Of a DNA stretch of 24,169 bases, positions 8,443 to 16,851 are shown piece after piece. The stretch is from an uncultured Varibaculum sp. (GTDB taxonomy: Bacteria > Actinomycetota > Actinomycetes > Actinomycetales > Actinomycetaceae). The DNA lies in NCBI RefSeq assembly GCF_902489465.1, contig NZ_CABTZZ010000028.1, positions 1-24,169 on the forward strand, in the 5' to 3' direction. Both the position numbers and the translations under genes were made by a program. The first letter of the stretch is position 1. Every line of letters starts with the position of its first letter. Below the pieces are notes generated by a model, which was given only the letters and a program-made list of their open reading frames with translations, was not told the DNA's origin and did no database searches.

Positions 8443-10407
8443 CTATTCCACTGTCACCGATTTGGCCAGGTTGCGCGGTTGATCTACGTCGTATCCCTTG
8501 CTCTTGGCTACTTCACAGGCAAATACTTGCAACGGAATCACGGTTAGCAACGGCAGATAAAGGGTGGGGGTGCTGGGAACTCGGAAAATATGGTCGGCAT
8601 ATTTGTCGACTTTATCGTCTCCCTCTTCCGCTACTACCAAGGTGATTGCGCCGCGAGCGCGTACTTCCTGCAGGTTGGAGAGCACTTTTTGGTGTAGCTC
8701 CGGGCGGCGCGGGGTAGGCACTACCACAAATACGAACTGTCCCGGCTCGATTAGGGCGATAGGCCCGTGTTTGAGCTCTCCGGCGGCGAAGCCTTCCGCA
8801 TGTACATAGGCGATTTCTTTAAGTTTTAGCGCTCCCTCCATGGCCACCGGATATCCCACGTGACGTCCTAAGAAAATCGTGGATTTCAGGTTCTTGCCGT
8901 AGCGTTTAGCGACCTCTACTACCGGCTCTATTTCATTGAGCAGGGTTTGCATCTTGTGGGGCACTTCTGCCAGTTTTTCCAGGTAATCCGCGATTTCATC
9001 AATGAATTTGTTTCCGCGCACCTGCGCTAAATATAGTCCCAACAGGTAGCAAGCAGTGATTTGGGCGGTGAATGCTTTCGTGGAAGCCACCGCAATTTCA
9101 GGGCCGGCATGCGTCAGCAGCACCGCATCGGATTCGCGAGGAATCGTTGAACCGGGGGTGTTCACGATCGCCAGCACTTTCGCCCCCTGTTCGCGCGCGT
9201 GCCGCACGGCCATAATGGTGTCCATGGTTTCCCCGGACTGGCTGATCGCCACCACGAGGGTGCGCTGGTCAACTACCGGGTCACGATAACGGAATTCGCT
9301 GGCCAGCTCTACTTCTACCGGGATCCGACACCAATGCTCAATCGCGTAGCGGGCAATCTGTCCAGCATAGGCGGAAGTGCCGCAAGCGATAATCACCATT
9401 TTGTTAACTTGTCGCAACACATCTTGACTAATGCGCAGCTCATCTAACGTCAGATAGCCTTGCGAATCGGTTCGATCCTGCAAAGTGGCAGTAACTGCCT
9501 GGGGTTGTTCATGGATTTCTTTTTCCATGAAAGTACCCCAGCCGTCTTTAGAAGTGCGGTCTACTGAAAAATCCACGGTGAATTGCTGAGGAGTAACCTC
9601 TTTGCCGCCACTGTCCGCTACCCGCACCTGCTTGGCAGTCACCATCACCAGTTCATCTTGCCCAATTTCCAGGCACTCCTTGGTGTGATCAGCAAAAGCT
9701 AAAACGTCCGAACCTAGGTAGTTACATTCTTTTCCTACCCCGATAACCAGAGGGGAGGAACGCCGCGCGGCAACCACCATGCCGGGAGCCTCCCGGTGAA
9801 TCGCCAAAATCGTAAAAGTGCCCTTAAGCTGCGCCATAGTAGCCAAAAGCGCCCTGGAAAGACGCGCCGCCGCCTGGTGCGCTCCCTCAGCCACGTCGGC
9901 ACAAACCTGCGTATTATCGAGGACGGGAGCAGGCACCTCGGCTCCGTCCTCCCCCAGGGACGTACCTGCGTCCTCATCAGCTAAATAGGATGCTGCCAGT
10001 AGGTTCGCGATTACTTCCGTATCGGTTTCAGAAGCGAAACTGAAACCCTGATTTTCGAGGACGCGGCGCAAGTTATCGGCGTTTTCGATAATGCCGTTAT
10101 GTACTACCGCGAGTTGCCCGTCGGAAGAAATATGCGGATGGGCATTAATATCTGTCGGCCCGCCATGAGTAGCCCAGCGGGTGTGCCCAATCCCCGCGAA
10201 AGCCTGAGGCAGGGGATTTTCCTGCAAATCCGCCTGCAAATTCGCGAGTTTTCCGCTCTTTTTACGAATCTCGATGCCACCGGGGGTAGCTAGTCCGATC
10301 CCCGCGGAGTCATATCCCCGATACTCTAGGCGGGACAGACCCCCCATAATCACTTCTTCTGTATCTTTAGTGGGTTCTAGCCCTACCATTCCTAAGATTC
10401 CACACAT
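8443..10407 (-). CDS. glmS: Glutamine-fructose-6-phosphate aminotransferase (isomerizing)
   Basis: GlmS makes glucosamine-6-phosphate from fructose-6-phosphate and glutamine, the entry step to UDP-GlcNAc and peptidoglycan. The protein starts MCGILGMVG; Cys2 becomes the N-terminal nucleophile, which fixes the start despite a poor ribosome site. The glutaminase domain (to about 270) has GHTRWATHG. Two SIS domains follow (CGTSAYAG, SQSGETMDT), and the end DQPRNLAKSVTVE is canonical. At 654 residues it is longer than the usual 600-625. The surplus is an acidic and Ala-rich insertion at about residues 143-178. glmM, which acts next, is divergent from it. Confidence 0.96.
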   Translation of the reverse strand: MCGILGMVGLEPTKDTEEVIMGGLSRLEYRGYDSAGIGLATPGGIEIRKKSGKLANLQADLQENPLPQAFAGIGHTRWATHGGPTDINAHPHISSDGQLAVVHNGIIENADNLRRVLENQGFSFASETDTEVIANLLAASYLADEDAGTSLGEDGAEVPAPVLDNTQVCADVAEGAHQAAARLSRALLATMAQLKGTFTILAIHREAPGMVVAARRSSPLVIGVGKECNYLGSDVLAFADHTKECLEIGQDELVMVTAKQVRVADSGGKEVTPQQFTVDFSVDRTSKDGWGTFMEKEIHEQPQAVTATLQDRTDSQGYLTLDELRISQDVLRQVNKMVIIACGTSAYAGQIARYAIEHWCRIPVEVELASEFRYRDPVVDQRTLVVAISQSGETMDTIMAVRHAREQGAKVLAIVNTPGSTIPRESDAVLLTHAGPEIAVASTKAFTAQITACYLLGLYLAQVRGNKFIDEIADYLEKLAEVPHKMQTLLNEIEPVVEVAKRYGKNLKSTIFLGRHVGYPVAMEGALKLKEIAYVHAEGFAAGELKHGPIALIEPGQFVFVVVPTPRRPELHQKVLSNLQEVRARGAITLVVAEEGDDKVDKYADHIFRVPSTPTLYLPLLTVIPLQVFACEVAKSKGYDVDQPRNLAKSVTVE

Positions 10408-10565
10408 GAGATAGATTTTTTCACGAGTTCTTCCTCATTGCTATCTCGCGCGCCTAAACAGTGTAAATGCGAATTATCGCCGACAGCTGGTTGCTAAACA
10501 AAACCAATCCGGCTTGGTGGGGTAGGCTGAGAAAGTCAGATTCTGCTAGTTGAAAGACAGGTAAA
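10408..10565. promoter_or_regulatory. Divergent glmS/glmM promoter region
   Basis: This 158-bp gap separates two divergent genes for consecutive steps to glucosamine-1-phosphate, so it must carry promoters in both directions. On the minus strand TTTACA followed 17-18 bases later by ATAGCAA is a candidate for glmS. On the plus strand TAGGCT near 10522 is a candidate -10 for glmM without a clear -35. I see no glmS ribozyme-like element. Confidence 0.4.
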
Positions 10566-11906
10566 ATGGGCAGACTTTTTGGGACCGACGGAGTGCGCGG
10601 CCTAGCAAATAGAGATTTAACCCCAGAATTGGCTTTGGAACTGGGACGAGCCGCTGCTAAACAGGTGCGCAAAGATGCGCCAAAGGGCAAAAAATTGCGA
10701 GCAATCGTTGCCCGGGACACTCGCATGTCCGGCGATTTTCTTGACCACGCGATCTCGGCGGGGCTAGCTTCCGAGGGCGTGGACGTTAACCGCATCGGAG
10801 TAGTAACCACCCCTTGCGTCGCCTACCTGACCGCGAAAGCTGACGTTGACTTGGGAGTAATGATTTCTGCCTCTCACAACCCGATGCCAGACAACGGGAT
10901 TAAATTCTTTGCCCGGGGCGGCTATAAACTCCCTGACGCGATCGAGGATCAAATCGAACATCTGCTGGGTGAGAAAACTGACCGCCCCATCGGCGACCAG
11001 GTCGGGGAGATTGAAGCAGAGCGAGAAAGCGCCGAAAAGCTTTATATTAAACACCTGGTGCGAGCAGTGGGAGATCTTTCTGGCCTGCGCGTAGCCGTGG
11101 ATTGCGCCAATGGTGCGGCTTCCCATCTAGGTCCGGAGGCATTGCAAGAGGCCGGAATCGACACCGTAGTAATCAACGCCTCCCCTGATGGACGCAATAT
11201 TAACGACAATTGTGGTTCTACCCACCCGGAACAGTTACAGAGCCAAGTGGTAGCGGCCGGATGTGACTTCGGGGTGGCTTTCGATGGTGACGCCGACCGC
11301 TGCCTAGCAGTCGACTCCCAAGGCAACCTGGTGGATGGCGACAAAATCATGGGGATGTTAGCTGCCTATTTCAAGGAAAAGGGCGAACTAACCGGAAACA
11401 CCCTAGTGATCACGATTATGTCGAATCTGGGTTTGATTTTAGCGATGAAGGAAAAAGGAATCAACACCGTGCAAACCGCTGTCGGTGACCGGTATGTCCT
11501 AGAAAAAATGCGTGAGCAAGGATTCGTCCTGGGTGGGGAGCAATCTGGCCACGTGATTAACGGTAACCACGCCACCACCGGGGACGGGATTCTGACTGCG
11601 CTGTGCATTGCCCGGGCAGTTAAAGATGCTGGTCAGCCCTTAGAGAAGATTTGCGAATTCGTAAAACGCTTACCGCAAACCCTGATTAACGTACCGAACG
11701 TGGACAAGACACGCACCGATGATGCCGGGTTGCGGGCAGAAATTACTAAAGCCGAGGAAGAACTAGGCGATACCGGGCGGGTAGTGCTGCGCGCTTCGGG
11801 AACCGAACCACTGGTGCGGGTAATGGTAGAGGCCGCTACCCAAGAACAAGCCGATGCGGTCTGTGAACACCTAGCCGAAGTAGTAAAACAGCGCCTATCT
11901 TTATAG
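10566..11906 (+). CDS. glmM: Phosphoglucosamine mutase
   Basis: This cytoplasmic enzyme interconverts glucosamine-6-phosphate and glucosamine-1-phosphate, the step after GlmS. The protein has 446 residues and the four-domain phosphohexomutase plan. It starts MGRLFGTDGVRG. The phosphoserine loop ISASHNP gives Ser103 as the expected phosphorylated residue. The Mg loop FDGDADR has Asp240, Asp242 and Asp244. GGEQSGH binds sugar, and RASGTEPLVRVM is the phosphate-binding loop. The ATG follows CAGG by a few bases. It is divergent from glmS and upstream of coaA, with a long hairpin between. Confidence 0.97.
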   Translation: MGRLFGTDGVRGLANRDLTPELALELGRAAAKQVRKDAPKGKKLRAIVARDTRMSGDFLDHAISAGLASEGVDVNRIGVVTTPCVAYLTAKADVDLGVMISASHNPMPDNGIKFFARGGYKLPDAIEDQIEHLLGEKTDRPIGDQVGEIEAERESAEKLYIKHLVRAVGDLSGLRVAVDCANGAASHLGPEALQEAGIDTVVINASPDGRNINDNCGSTHPEQLQSQVVAAGCDFGVAFDGDADRCLAVDSQGNLVDGDKIMGMLAAYFKEKGELTGNTLVITIMSNLGLILAMKEKGINTVQTAVGDRYVLEKMREQGFVLGGEQSGHVINGNHATTGDGILTALCIARAVKDAGQPLEKICEFVKRLPQTLINVPNVDKTRTDDAGLRAEITKAEEELGDTGRVVLRASGTEPLVRVMVEAATQEQADAVCEHLAEVVKQRLSL

Positions 11907-11961
11907 TTTTTTCGCCCTGCCGCCAGCGCGGTCATCCTATGCGCTGGCGGCAGGGCGTAAA
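11907..11961 (+). terminator. Long hairpin after glmM
   Basis: A perfect 17-bp inverted repeat (11913-11929 and 11941-11957, 11-base loop) begins 6 bases after the glmM stop. Six T bases precede it and TAAAAG follows, so neither strand has a T-run after the stem. It is probably a terminator or mRNA 3'-end stabiliser between glmM and coaA, but not of the standard type. Confidence 0.6.
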
Positions 11962-12014
11962 AGATATCGACGCACTATTTTTGAGCGGAGCCAACCTAGC
12001 GGAGCCTAAAAGAT

Positions 12015-13019
12015 ATGCCGGCAAAATCCATTTATGAACAATTTGATCGGGACGCTTGGCGCGCCCTCGCCGCGAAAACACCGATGCCCCTGACCGAAGC
12101 GGATTTGCGTTCTCTGGCAGCCTTGGGTGATCCGATTGATTTAGAGGAGGCAGACGCAGTATATCGCCCCTTGTCAGCGTTGCTGCGGTACCGGGTTTTA
12201 CATTCTCGCGCCCTCGCCCAAGATCAACAAGATTTTTTTGGCCGCCCCCATAAACGCCGTATTCCCTTCATTATTGGGGTTGCCGGTTCCGTGGCGGTCG
12301 GGAAATCCACTACTTCCCGCATTCTGCAAAACCTGCTTAGCCGCTGGCCGGAAACCTCGCGGGTCGCTTTAGTTACTACCGATGGGTTTTTGTATCCGAA
12401 TGCAGAGTTAGAGCGGCGCGGGTTGGTAGCGCGGAAAGGGTTCCCCGAGTCCTATAACCGCCGTGCCCTGCTTAACTTTGTTACCCAGGTAAAAGCCGGG
12501 GAACCCGAAGTGAAAGCTCCGGTATATTCGCACGTCACCTATGACGTGGTGCCCGATGAATATATCACTGTTTCCAGCCCAGATATTTTGATCCTAGAAG
12601 GCATCAACGTACTGCAGCCCGCTTGGTTCTACCGGGGACATCAAGATCTACCTAACCTGGAGAAAAAGCTGGATCAAGATGATGGACGCAGCGGGTTATA
12701 TGATCACAAATCCCTGGCAGTCAGTGACTTCTTTGATTTTTCGATTTATGTTGATGCCCGAACCCGAGATATTGAACGGTGGTTTGTGGAGCGTTTCTTA
12801 TCGTTAAAGGAATCCGCTTTCTCCGATCCCAGTTCATATTTCCAAGTTTATGCCGGCATTTCCGATTCGGTGGCGCGCCAGATTGCCCTCGATATTTGGG
12901 CCTCTATAAACCTGCCCAACCTGGAGCAACAAATTCGTCCCACCCGAGGGCGGGCGACGCTAATCCTGCGTAAAGACGCTGAGCACCGCCTAGAAAATGT
13001 CTACCTCCGCAAACTCTAA
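12015..13019 (+). CDS. coaA: Type I pantothenate kinase
   Basis: CoaA phosphorylates pantothenate with ATP, the first and controlling step of coenzyme A synthesis. The 334-residue protein belongs to the P-loop CoaA family: GVAGSVAVGKST at 88-99 is the Walker A, followed by VTTDGFLYPN and the conserved RKGFPESYN substrate segment, and LILEGINVLQ. The ATG at 12015 has GGAG 10 bases upstream. It converges on rpsI and stands apart from glmM by about 110 bases, so it may have its own promoter. Confidence 0.96.
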   Translation: MPAKSIYEQFDRDAWRALAAKTPMPLTEADLRSLAALGDPIDLEEADAVYRPLSALLRYRVLHSRALAQDQQDFFGRPHKRRIPFIIGVAGSVAVGKSTTSRILQNLLSRWPETSRVALVTTDGFLYPNAELERRGLVARKGFPESYNRRALLNFVTQVKAGEPEVKAPVYSHVTYDVVPDEYITVSSPDILILEGINVLQPAWFYRGHQDLPNLEKKLDQDDGRSGLYDHKSLAVSDFFDFSIYVDARTRDIERWFVERFLSLKESAFSDPSSYFQVYAGISDSVARQIALDIWASINLPNLEQQIRPTRGRATLILRKDAEHRLENVYLRKL

Positions 13020-13071
13020 TCAGCTGCCGTACCCTCGGTTCAAAATCTCATCAACTTGGTCTGCCGTATAG

Positions 13072-13115
13072 TTTTGCCCGGTAAAAACGGTATTAACCGC
13101 CTCTACCGGGCAAAA
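13072..13115. terminator. Hairpin between convergent coaA and rpsI
   Basis: TTTTGCCCGGTA (13072-13083) pairs perfectly with TACCGGGCAAAA (13104-13115). Inside the 20-base loop a smaller CGGT/ACCG stem (13088-13091 and 13096-13099) can also form. It lies between the stops of convergent coaA and rpsI, so a bidirectional terminator is the obvious role. The T-run forms part of the stem instead of following it on either strand. Confidence 0.65.
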
Positions 13116-13132
13116 TACATAAGCGTAAAAGC

Positions 13133-13624
13133 TTAGCGCTTAGAGTATTGCGAAGCCTTACGCGCCTTCTTGAGGCCGGGCTTCTTACGCTCAACAGCGC
13201 GCGAATCGCGGGTTAGGAATCCCGCCTTCTTTAGGGCAGGACGGTTAGCTTCCCGATCGATTTCGTTCAGGGCGCGGGCAATGCCCAGGCGCACCGCTCC
13301 GGCTTGGCCGGAGGTACCGCCACCAGAGACTCGAGCAACAACGTCGAAACGTCCCTCCAGGTCTAGCAGGGTAAACGGGGATCGCACTAGCTGCTGATGC
13401 AGCTTGTTCGGGAAATAGCTTTCCAAAGTTCTGCCGTTAATCTTCCATTCGCCGCTGCCCGGAATCAACCGGACCCGCGCAACTGCGCGTTTACGGCGTC
13501 CCAGCCCAATGCCGGGAGCAGTCACGGACTGTCCAGAGCCAGTCGGCTCCGACTGGGTTTCCGTGGTGTAAGAGCTGGGGGCGTTCTCCTCCAACAGCTC
13601 CTCGTTTTCGGTGGTATCAGCCAC
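13133..13624 (-). CDS. rpsI: 30S ribosomal protein S9
   Basis: S9 sits in the small-subunit head, and its C-terminal tail reaches the P-site tRNA. The protein has 163 residues. The S9 fold starts near residue 43 at GRRKRAVARVRL and ends in the basic KKARKASQYSKR tail, with the terminal Arg intact. The first 40 or so residues are an acidic, Ser/Thr/Glu-rich extension, common in actinobacterial S9. It follows rplM by 27 bases in the usual rplM-rpsI pair. Confidence 0.97.
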   Translation of the reverse strand: MADTTENEELLEENAPSSYTTETQSEPTGSGQSVTAPGIGLGRRKRAVARVRLIPGSGEWKINGRTLESYFPNKLHQQLVRSPFTLLDLEGRFDVVARVSGGGTSGQAGAVRLGIARALNEIDREANRPALKKAGFLTRDSRAVERKKPGLKKARKASQYSKR

Positions 13625-13651
13625 AATTCTCCTCAGGGTCTTGGCTCAGGG

Positions 13652-14098
13652 CTACTGGGCGATTTTCTTAATTTCGTAAGGTTCGGGCTGCTGTGCCGCG
13701 TGGTTATGTTCGGGACCCGCGAATACATGCAGCTTCTTCATCTGGGCACGTCCCAACCGAGTGTGGGGAACCATGCCGCGCACCGCTTTTTCTACTGCCA
13801 CTTCCGGTTTCTTTGTTAGCAAGTCACCGTAGGTTACAGATTTCAAGCCACCTGGGTACCCGGAGTGGCGGTAGGCGCGTTTCTGCTGACGTTTGTTGCC
13901 GGTAAGTCCGACCTTGGCGGCATTCACGATAATGACGTGATCGCCCATATCCTCGTTGGGAGTGTAGGTCGGCTTATGCTTGCCACGCAGCAGCTTGGCG
14001 GCGACGGCCGCCAGTCGTCCGAGAACGACGTCTTCAGCGTCGATGACATACCATTTCTTGTCCTGGGTGTCACCGGCTTTCGGATTATAAGTTCGCAC
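13652..14098 (-). CDS. rplM: 50S ribosomal protein L13
   Basis: L13 is an early-assembling large-subunit protein. It has 148 residues and starts (M)RTYNPKAGD, with WYVIDAEDVVLGRLA and the KPTYTPNEDMGDHV block typical of the family. The start is GTG at 14098, with AAGG about 10 bases upstream; no ATG fits. It leads the rplM-rpsI operon behind a roughly 200-base leader and a near-consensus promoter. Confidence 0.97.
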   Translation of the reverse strand: MRTYNPKAGDTQDKKWYVIDAEDVVLGRLAAVAAKLLRGKHKPTYTPNEDMGDHVIIVNAAKVGLTGNKRQQKRAYRHSGYPGGLKSVTYGDLLTKKPEVAVEKAVRGMVPHTRLGRAQMKKLHVFAGPEHNHAAQQPEPYEIKKIAQ

Positions 14099-14141
14099 GG
14101 GCTTAAGCCTTCGTTTCTTCTTTGGGGGCGAGAACTGCGAG

Positions 14142-14188
14142 GGCGCGGCAACAGATGGCAGGAACTGCCTAAAAATGTTGCGGACGCC
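14142..14188 (-). promoter_or_regulatory. Structured leader hairpin upstream of rplM
   Basis: In the rplM leader GCAACA (14148-14153) pairs with TGTTGC (14176-14181). Inside it GGCAG (14157-14161) pairs with CTGCC (14165-14169) around a 3-base loop. GGCG/CGCC extend the base with a small internal loop. It ends about 45 bases before the GTG start. L13 autoregulates through leader RNA in other bacteria, so a ribosomal-protein-binding site is a fair guess, but no family match was tested. Confidence 0.4.
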
Positions 14189-14301
14189 GCCGTAGTGTCT
14201 TCACCCGACTTCGTATTTCTTTCCGTCTAGCGTCCTGTTTTTGCCAAAATCCCAGGTCAAATACCTGCGCTTGGATTGTTCCAGGACACACAACATTTAG
14301 T

Positions 14302-14330
14302 ATTTTACGGAACCGCTGTTACCTGGTCAA
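14302..14330 (-). promoter_or_regulatory. rplM-rpsI promoter
   Basis: On the minus strand TTGACC (14325-14330) and TAAAAT (14302-14307) are separated by exactly 17 bases, a near-consensus sigma-70/SigA-type promoter. Transcription would start near 14295, giving a leader of about 200 bases before the rplM GTG. This is the clearest promoter in the window. The rest of 14099-14398 holds no gene that I can support. Confidence 0.8.
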
Positions 14331-14398
14331 AGTAATATCCTGTTGAACTGCACACATAGGCTCAGTGCGCGCTGGCCACCTTCCGGTTTTCGCTCAGG

Positions 14399-15271
14399 TT
14401 AAGAGGGCGCGTTTTCAGGCAGGGTACGCACTACTTTAGCTTTCTGGGCTTGCAAGGCGTACTGGTCGGCAGGCGGATAGGCTACCTCCCAAAGAGTCAG
14501 CCCCCTCCCATCGGCAAGCGGAACCCGCTGGTCACGCACTCCGGCAGCCAGCAGCTCCCCTATCCAATCGGTCTGGTATTTACCCCGCCCAATCTCGATT
14601 AACGCCCCCATCATGAACCTGACTTGGGAATGACAAAACGCGTCCGCCCGGATCATAGCCTGCACCATTCCCGGGTAAGGACGGGAAACCTTAAAGGAAT
14701 GCAGAGTGCGGACTGTAGTCGCCCCTTCGCGAGGTTTCGCGAAAGGTAGAAAATCATGCTCGCCACATAACGCCTGCGCTGCTACCTGCATCTTCTCCTC
14801 CTCCAGGGGCGAGGACGTGCGGGCGATATCCAGGCGGCAAGGATCTTGGGCACGGGGATCATCACAAATCAGATAGCGATAGGTGCGAGACAGAGCCGAA
14901 AAACGGGCATCGAAATCCGCCGCTACTACGGTTACCTGTTTGAGAGCCAAAGCTCCGTTCAAACCGCGGCCAGCAAGACCTTCTAGACGAGCCCTTAATC
15001 GTTCCCCTCGGATCTGGTCGCTTTCCTCGCGCCCTCTGGATAGGGAAAGCCAAAACTCTTTCGGCACATCCAGGTGAGCAACCTGTCCACGGGCGTGCAC
15101 CCCCGCATCGGTACGCCCGGCGACGGTAAGGAGTACCGGCTGGCGGGTAATCAGACTCAGCGCTTCTTCCAAGCACCCTTGGACGGTTAGGAGACCCGGT
15201 TGCCGCGCCCACCCGTGAAACGGCGCTCCTCGATAGGCCAGGTCTAGACGTAAACGAATCGAGCCGTCCAT
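14399..15271 (-). CDS. truA: tRNA pseudouridine(38-40) synthase
   Basis: TruA isomerises uridines 38-40 in the anticodon arm of many tRNAs. From the ATG at 15271 it has 290 residues. Asp55 in VAGRTDAGVHA is the catalytic aspartate. DARFSALSRTYRYLI and CHSQVRFMMGALIEIGRGK are conserved family blocks. A TTG start at 15289 is possible, but the ATG has GGAGG 11 bases upstream and overlaps the stop of the preceding kinase gene by one base (TGATG). That implies translational coupling. rplQ-truA-rplM is a standard actinobacterial order, here with one extra gene after rplQ. Confidence 0.94.
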   Translation of the reverse strand: MDGSIRLRLDLAYRGAPFHGWARQPGLLTVQGCLEEALSLITRQPVLLTVAGRTDAGVHARGQVAHLDVPKEFWLSLSRGREESDQIRGERLRARLEGLAGRGLNGALALKQVTVVAADFDARFSALSRTYRYLICDDPRAQDPCRLDIARTSSPLEEEKMQVAAQALCGEHDFLPFAKPREGATTVRTLHSFKVSRPYPGMVQAMIRADAFCHSQVRFMMGALIEIGRGKYQTDWIGELLAAGVRDQRVPLADGRGLTLWEVAYPPADQYALQAQKAKVVRTLPENAPS

Positions 15272-16041
15272 CAGGTGGTCAGCCTCCAAGCCCGCACCCC
15301 GCCGCGAATACCAGCATCATTAGGTACGATCACAACTTCTTCGCCCAAAGTTTTACGCACCGACTCCACAATATGGGAAGAGTTTCCCCCACCGAGGTAA
15401 AGCCGATCCCACATAATTGCATCGCGTAGCACCCCGACAACGCGGCGAACCCGCCGTGACCAGTGAGCATCCCCCATGCGCAGGCGTTCCGGCTCTCCTA
15501 CATAGTCATCAAAGAGGAGACCCCAGCGGGCAACCATATGGGAAAGTTCCATATGGGGAGCCAGCCGTCCCCCATCCCAAATCGAATTTCCCAGCCCGGT
15601 TCCCAAAGTAATGATCATTTCCATGCCGGTACCAGAAATTACCCCGGCTCCAGCCACTTCCGCATCGTTTAACACCAGCGAAGGCAATAAAGTTTCTGCT
15701 TCTAGCGCACCTGCCAGGTCAAAGTTTTCCCACGCCTGCACCATCTCCGGTAATACTCGGGTGCGCGGGCCAGACCGGCATACATAATGCGGGGTGGAAA
15801 TGACTATTCCATGGCGGATCATGCCCGGCATCCCCACGGTGATCCGATCGGTTTCCGCTTTAAATTCCGCGCGGAAATCTTCTACAATCTCGATTAATTT
15901 TTCCGGAGGCAACGGGTAAGGGGTGGGAACTCGCAAAGAGGGCGCCACCATGGTGCCGCGTTTATCTAACACCGAGGCTTTGATCCCTCCCCCGCCACAA
16001 TCAACAGACAAGGTCAGCGGGGTTCTCATCTCTTTTCCCAT
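15271..16041 (-). CDS. ROK-family sugar kinase, polyphosphate glucokinase-like
   Basis: This 256-residue protein has the ASKHA kinase plan: phosphate loop VDCGGGGIKASVLD near residue 13, catalytic Asp126 in VLNDAEVAG, second phosphate loop TLGTGLGNS near 145, and LYLGGGNSSHI near 215. The segment VPTPYPLPPEK and the overall length resemble polyphosphate glucokinase (PpgK), which phosphorylates glucose with polyphosphate or ATP. The Cys-rich zinc site of classic ROK repressors is absent. A typical ELGHLE motif is changed to MELSHM, so the substrate is uncertain. It opens a two-gene unit with truA, after the rplQ terminator. The ATG at 16041 is used; an ATG four codons later is possible. Confidence 0.75.
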   Translation of the reverse strand: MGKEMRTPLTLSVDCGGGGIKASVLDKRGTMVAPSLRVPTPYPLPPEKLIEIVEDFRAEFKAETDRITVGMPGMIRHGIVISTPHYVCRSGPRTRVLPEMVQAWENFDLAGALEAETLLPSLVLNDAEVAGAGVISGTGMEMIITLGTGLGNSIWDGGRLAPHMELSHMVARWGLLFDDYVGEPERLRMGDAHWSRRVRRVVGVLRDAIMWDRLYLGGGNSSHIVESVRKTLGEEVVIVPNDAGIRGGVRAWRLTT

Positions 16042-16121
16042 GTTCCTACCTTACCCGCAGATTCTGCCTGGCCGGTCTGGCTGACCGCTAAGAACAAATA
16101 CCTGCTGTTAAACTCTGGTAC

Positions 16122-16165
16122 TAAAAATGCGGGCAGTTGGCATTACCTATGCCAACTGCCCGCAT
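16122..16165 (-). terminator. Rho-independent terminator after rplQ
   Basis: A perfect 17-bp stem (16127-16143 with 16149-16165) and a 5-base loop are followed on the minus strand by TTTTTAG. It lies about 50 bases past the rplQ stop. It should end the infA-to-rplQ transcript and separate it from the ROK kinase-truA unit. Confidence 0.92.
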
Positions 16166-16215
16166 CAAGTTATTGCAACTTACCGTGTCAGCTACTGACG
16201 GATAAGCCCAAAAAA

Positions 16216-16794
16216 CTATTCTTCAGAATCTGCCGCTTCGTCCGCGTCTTCTGCTTTTTCAGCTTCCGCGTTCTCTTCGCGGGCGTCCGAAGTTGCGACT
16301 GCCTCTTCCGAAGAAGATTCTTCGGCCTTTTCGGCCTCTTTGGATTCCTCCGGCTGTTCAGGCTTATCTGCTTCGTCCTTGGTCGGCTGCACTTTGGCTT
16401 TCGACTCTACCTTTTCGGTGACCAAAGAAATCTCGGCCATCGGAGCATTGTCTCCGCGGCGAGCAGGCAGTTTCACGATTCGGGTGTACCCGCCCTGACG
16501 GTTGGGATCCAGATCCGGAACTACTTCATCAAACAGGGTGTAAACCGCGTCAAATCCGCGGGTATATTTATCTACCTGGGTGCTCAGTTTGCGGGCAACC
16601 ATACGGCGATTGTGGATATCACCCTTCTTCGCCTTGGTGATCAGCTTTTCAATGTAGGGCTGTAGCCGGCGAGCTTTCGCTTCAGTAGTCCGGATCGAAC
16701 GGTGCTCGATCAGCGATTTCGCCAGATTCGCCAAGATTTTACGCTCATGTGCCGGGCCGGCTCCTAGCCGTGGACCTTTAGATGGCTTAGGCAT
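16216..16794 (-). CDS. rplQ: 50S ribosomal protein L17
   Basis: L17 lies near the peptide exit tunnel of the large subunit. The protein has 192 residues. The conserved domain takes up the first 120, starting MPKPSKGPRLGAGPAHER, with RTTEAKARRLQPYIEKLIT and ending RRGDNAPMAEISLV. After residue 130 comes a tail of about 60 residues rich in Glu, Ala, Ser and Lys, like those of other actinobacterial L17 proteins; it is probably disordered. The ATG has AAGGA 6 bases upstream. It is the last gene of the operon, 57 bases after rpoA. Confidence 0.96.
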   Translation of the reverse strand: MPKPSKGPRLGAGPAHERKILANLAKSLIEHRSIRTTEAKARRLQPYIEKLITKAKKGDIHNRRMVARKLSTQVDKYTRGFDAVYTLFDEVVPDLDPNRQGGYTRIVKLPARRGDNAPMAEISLVTEKVESKAKVQPTKDEADKPEQPEESKEAEKAEESSSEEAVATSDAREENAEAEKAEDADEAADSEE

Positions 16795-16851
16795 GTTTCT
16801 TCCTTTACTTTCCTAAAAAACTTTACTGTTTCAGCGCCGAGAAAACCCGAC

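Noticed and set aside
10408..10565. A possible glmS ribozyme or riboswitch
   Set aside because: The gap is only 158 bases, shared with glmM, and shows no matching core. That ribozyme is a Firmicutes feature.
13020..13132. An open minus-strand frame of about 39 codons after rpsI, ending NRGYGS, that reads like protein
   Set aside because: It has no ATG, GTG or TTG at its beginning and no ribosome site. The coaA-rpsI hairpin lies inside it. Probably chance or a remnant.
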